A stretch of DNA of 43,063 nucleotides from Sulfurovum sp. (GTDB lineage Bacteria > Campylobacterota > Campylobacteria > Campylobacterales > Sulfurovaceae): contig JAKIUE010000006.1 of NCBI GenBank assembly GCA_021647715.1, forward strand, positions 1-43,063, in the 5' to 3' direction. Of this stretch, positions 42,183 through 43,063 are shown piece by piece. Position numbers and translations under genes: made by a program. How positions within the stretch are numbered: position 1 is the stretch's first letter; each line of letters opens with the position of its first letter. The notes beneath the pieces were generated by a model that was not told the origin of the DNA, searched no databases, and was given only the letters and a program-made list of their open reading frames with translations.

Positions 42183-43063
42183 ATGCTTATAGATGGACAC
42201 GGCCGAGAGGTCAATTACCTACGTATCTCAGTAACTGAACGTTGTAACTTTAGATGTCAGTACTGTATGCCTGAAAAACCTTTTTCTTGGGTACCTAAAG
42301 AAAATTTACTGACCTTTGAAGAACTCTTTTTATTTGTCAAAGTAGCCATTGATGGTGGAGTAAATAAAATACGCCTTACAGGTGGTGAACCACTACTGCG
42401 TGAAGATTTAGATAGCTTTATCAAAATGATTAATGATTACAAAGAAGGTCTTGATTTAGCCATTACAACAAATGCGTATTTACTTTCAGGTGCTGCACAG
42501 AGACTCAAAGATGCAGGACTTAAACGTCTTAATATCTCACTAGATTCCCTTAAGGCGGATGTGGCTGCTAAGATAGCAGGGAAAGATGTACTAAGAAAAG
42601 TTTTTGAAGGTATAGACAAAGCCCTTGAAGTAGGGCTTAAAGTCAAGATAAACATGGTGCCACTCAAAGGCATCAATGATTATGAGATCTTGGCTGTGAT
42701 GGACTACTGCCGTGAAAAAAACATAAAAGTACGTTTCATAGAATACATGGAAAATGCACATGCAGACCAAGCACTCAAAGGTATGCATGGCAAAGAAATA
42801 CTTGAAAAAGTAAAAGAGAAATATACTATTAAAGCTTTAGGGCGTGAAGGTGCGAGCCCTTCGTTTAACTATTTGATACAAGAAACAGGGTATGAGTTTG
42901 GTCTTATAGACCCACACAAACATGATTTCTGTGAAAACTGTAACCGTATACGTCTTACTGCCGAGGGTAACCTCATACCTTGTTTGTATTTTGATGAAGC
43001 ACTTAGTATCGCAGAATCAGTGAAAAAAGGTGACATACAAGGTGCAGCTGATGTACTGGCAGC
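42183..43063 (+). CDS. moaA: GTP 3',8-cyclase MoaA (3' end beyond window)
   Basis: Radical SAM enzyme for the first step of molybdenum cofactor synthesis. Open from ATG 42183 to the edge (293 codons). The N-terminal cluster motif is CNFRCQYC (Cys21, Cys25, Cys28); LTGGEPLLR follows; the second cluster is in [19 protein letters not shown] near residues 248-267. The first 20 residues, [20 protein letters not shown], are typical. Only the C-terminal end of roughly 30 residues is missing. Molybdenum cofactor users (such as nitrate reductase) are not in this window. Confidence 0.97.
   Translation, partial: MLIDGHGREVNYLRISVTERCNFRCQYCMPEKPFSWVPKENLLTFEELFLFVKVAIDGGVNKIRLTGGEPLLREDLDSFIKMINDYKEGLDLAITTNAYLLSGAAQRLKDAGLKRLNISLDSLKADVAAKIAGKDVLRKVFEGIDKALEVGLKVKINMVPLKGINDYEILAVMDYCREKNIKVRFIEYMENAHADQALKGMHGKEILEKVKEKYTIKALGREGASPSFNYLIQETGYEFGLIDPHKHDFCENCNRIRLTAEGNLIPCLYFDEALSIAESVKKGDIQGAADVLA

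Noticed and set aside
1-43063. CRISPR arrays, tRNA or rRNA genes, insertion sequences, prophage genes
   Set aside because: Looked for and not seen: no regular repeat-spacer pattern, no transposase or integrase frames, and no tRNA-like cloverleaf recognised in the gaps.

Overview
The window looks like chromosome of a free-living, low-GC Campylobacterota (Epsilonproteobacteria), most like the Sulfurovum/Sulfurimonas/Nitratifractor group. This rests on gene content and order recalled from these groups, not on a database search. Typical marks are ccoNOQP followed by a DUF4006 gene and a FixH-like gene, a Wolinella-style hydABCDE hydrogenase cluster with a HypF-like hydE, nrfHA next to a fused ccsBA and an nrfJ-like gene, a Rieske/cytochrome b/dihaem cytochrome c complex, and a sulfide:quinone oxidoreductase.

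Layout. 1-5230: a caa3-type terminal oxidase operon (sco, truncated at the left edge, then ctaD, ctaE, subunit IV, coxB with a fused cytochrome c, ctaB). 5309-6446: a membrane protein of unknown function and a cysteine-rich Sel1 protein. 6447-11540: promoter and operon for the cbb3 oxidase (ccoNOQP), then DUF4006, a 35-residue membrane microprotein, a TPM-like membrane protein and ccoH/fixH, closed by a terminator. 11566-16664: an AddB/AddA-like helicase-nuclease pair. 16747-17564: rplM-rpsI. 17619-20144, minus strand: sqr, a 54-residue small ORF, and a membrane protein with a dead peptide-deformylase domain. 20145-20480: divergent regulatory region. 20481-26551: [NiFe] hydrogenase hydABCDE. 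26552-31801: nitrite ammonification nrfH, nrfA, ccsBA, nrfJ-like. 31854-33845: BT1/MFS-type transporter and a small secreted protein. 33990-35280: luxS and an MnmC-like methyltransferase. 35260-36173, minus strand: a cupin and ribE. 36349-37003: a MntA/HepT toxin-antitoxin pair. 37080-38948: mnmG. 39197-41934: petABC. 42183 to the right edge: moaA, truncated.

How the genes work together. The window encodes a large share of a branched respiratory chain. H2 (HydABC) and sulfide (Sqr) feed the quinone pool. NrfHA takes electrons from quinol to reduce nitrite to ammonium. The bc1-type complex passes electrons to cytochrome c, and two different oxidases, a high-affinity cbb3 and an A2-type caa3, reduce oxygen. 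CcsBA supplies c-type cytochrome maturation.

Main points of the hunt: (1) the cco, hyd and nrf promoters share one geometry, with an FNR/CRP-type box centred exactly 32 bp upstream of the centre of a -10 element; (2) a second 18-bp palindrome, AATGAAT-N4-ATTCATT, occurs upstream of hyd, nrf and pet; (3) there is a membrane-fused peptide deformylase homologue that has lost all three metal ligands and the catalytic Glu; (4) two small ORFs at 10211-10318 and 18449-18613 are easily missed; (5) the large hydrogenase subunit has Gln in place of the usual His after its last active-site cysteine; (6) a perfect 14-bp hairpin covers the ribosome binding site of the transporter at 31854.
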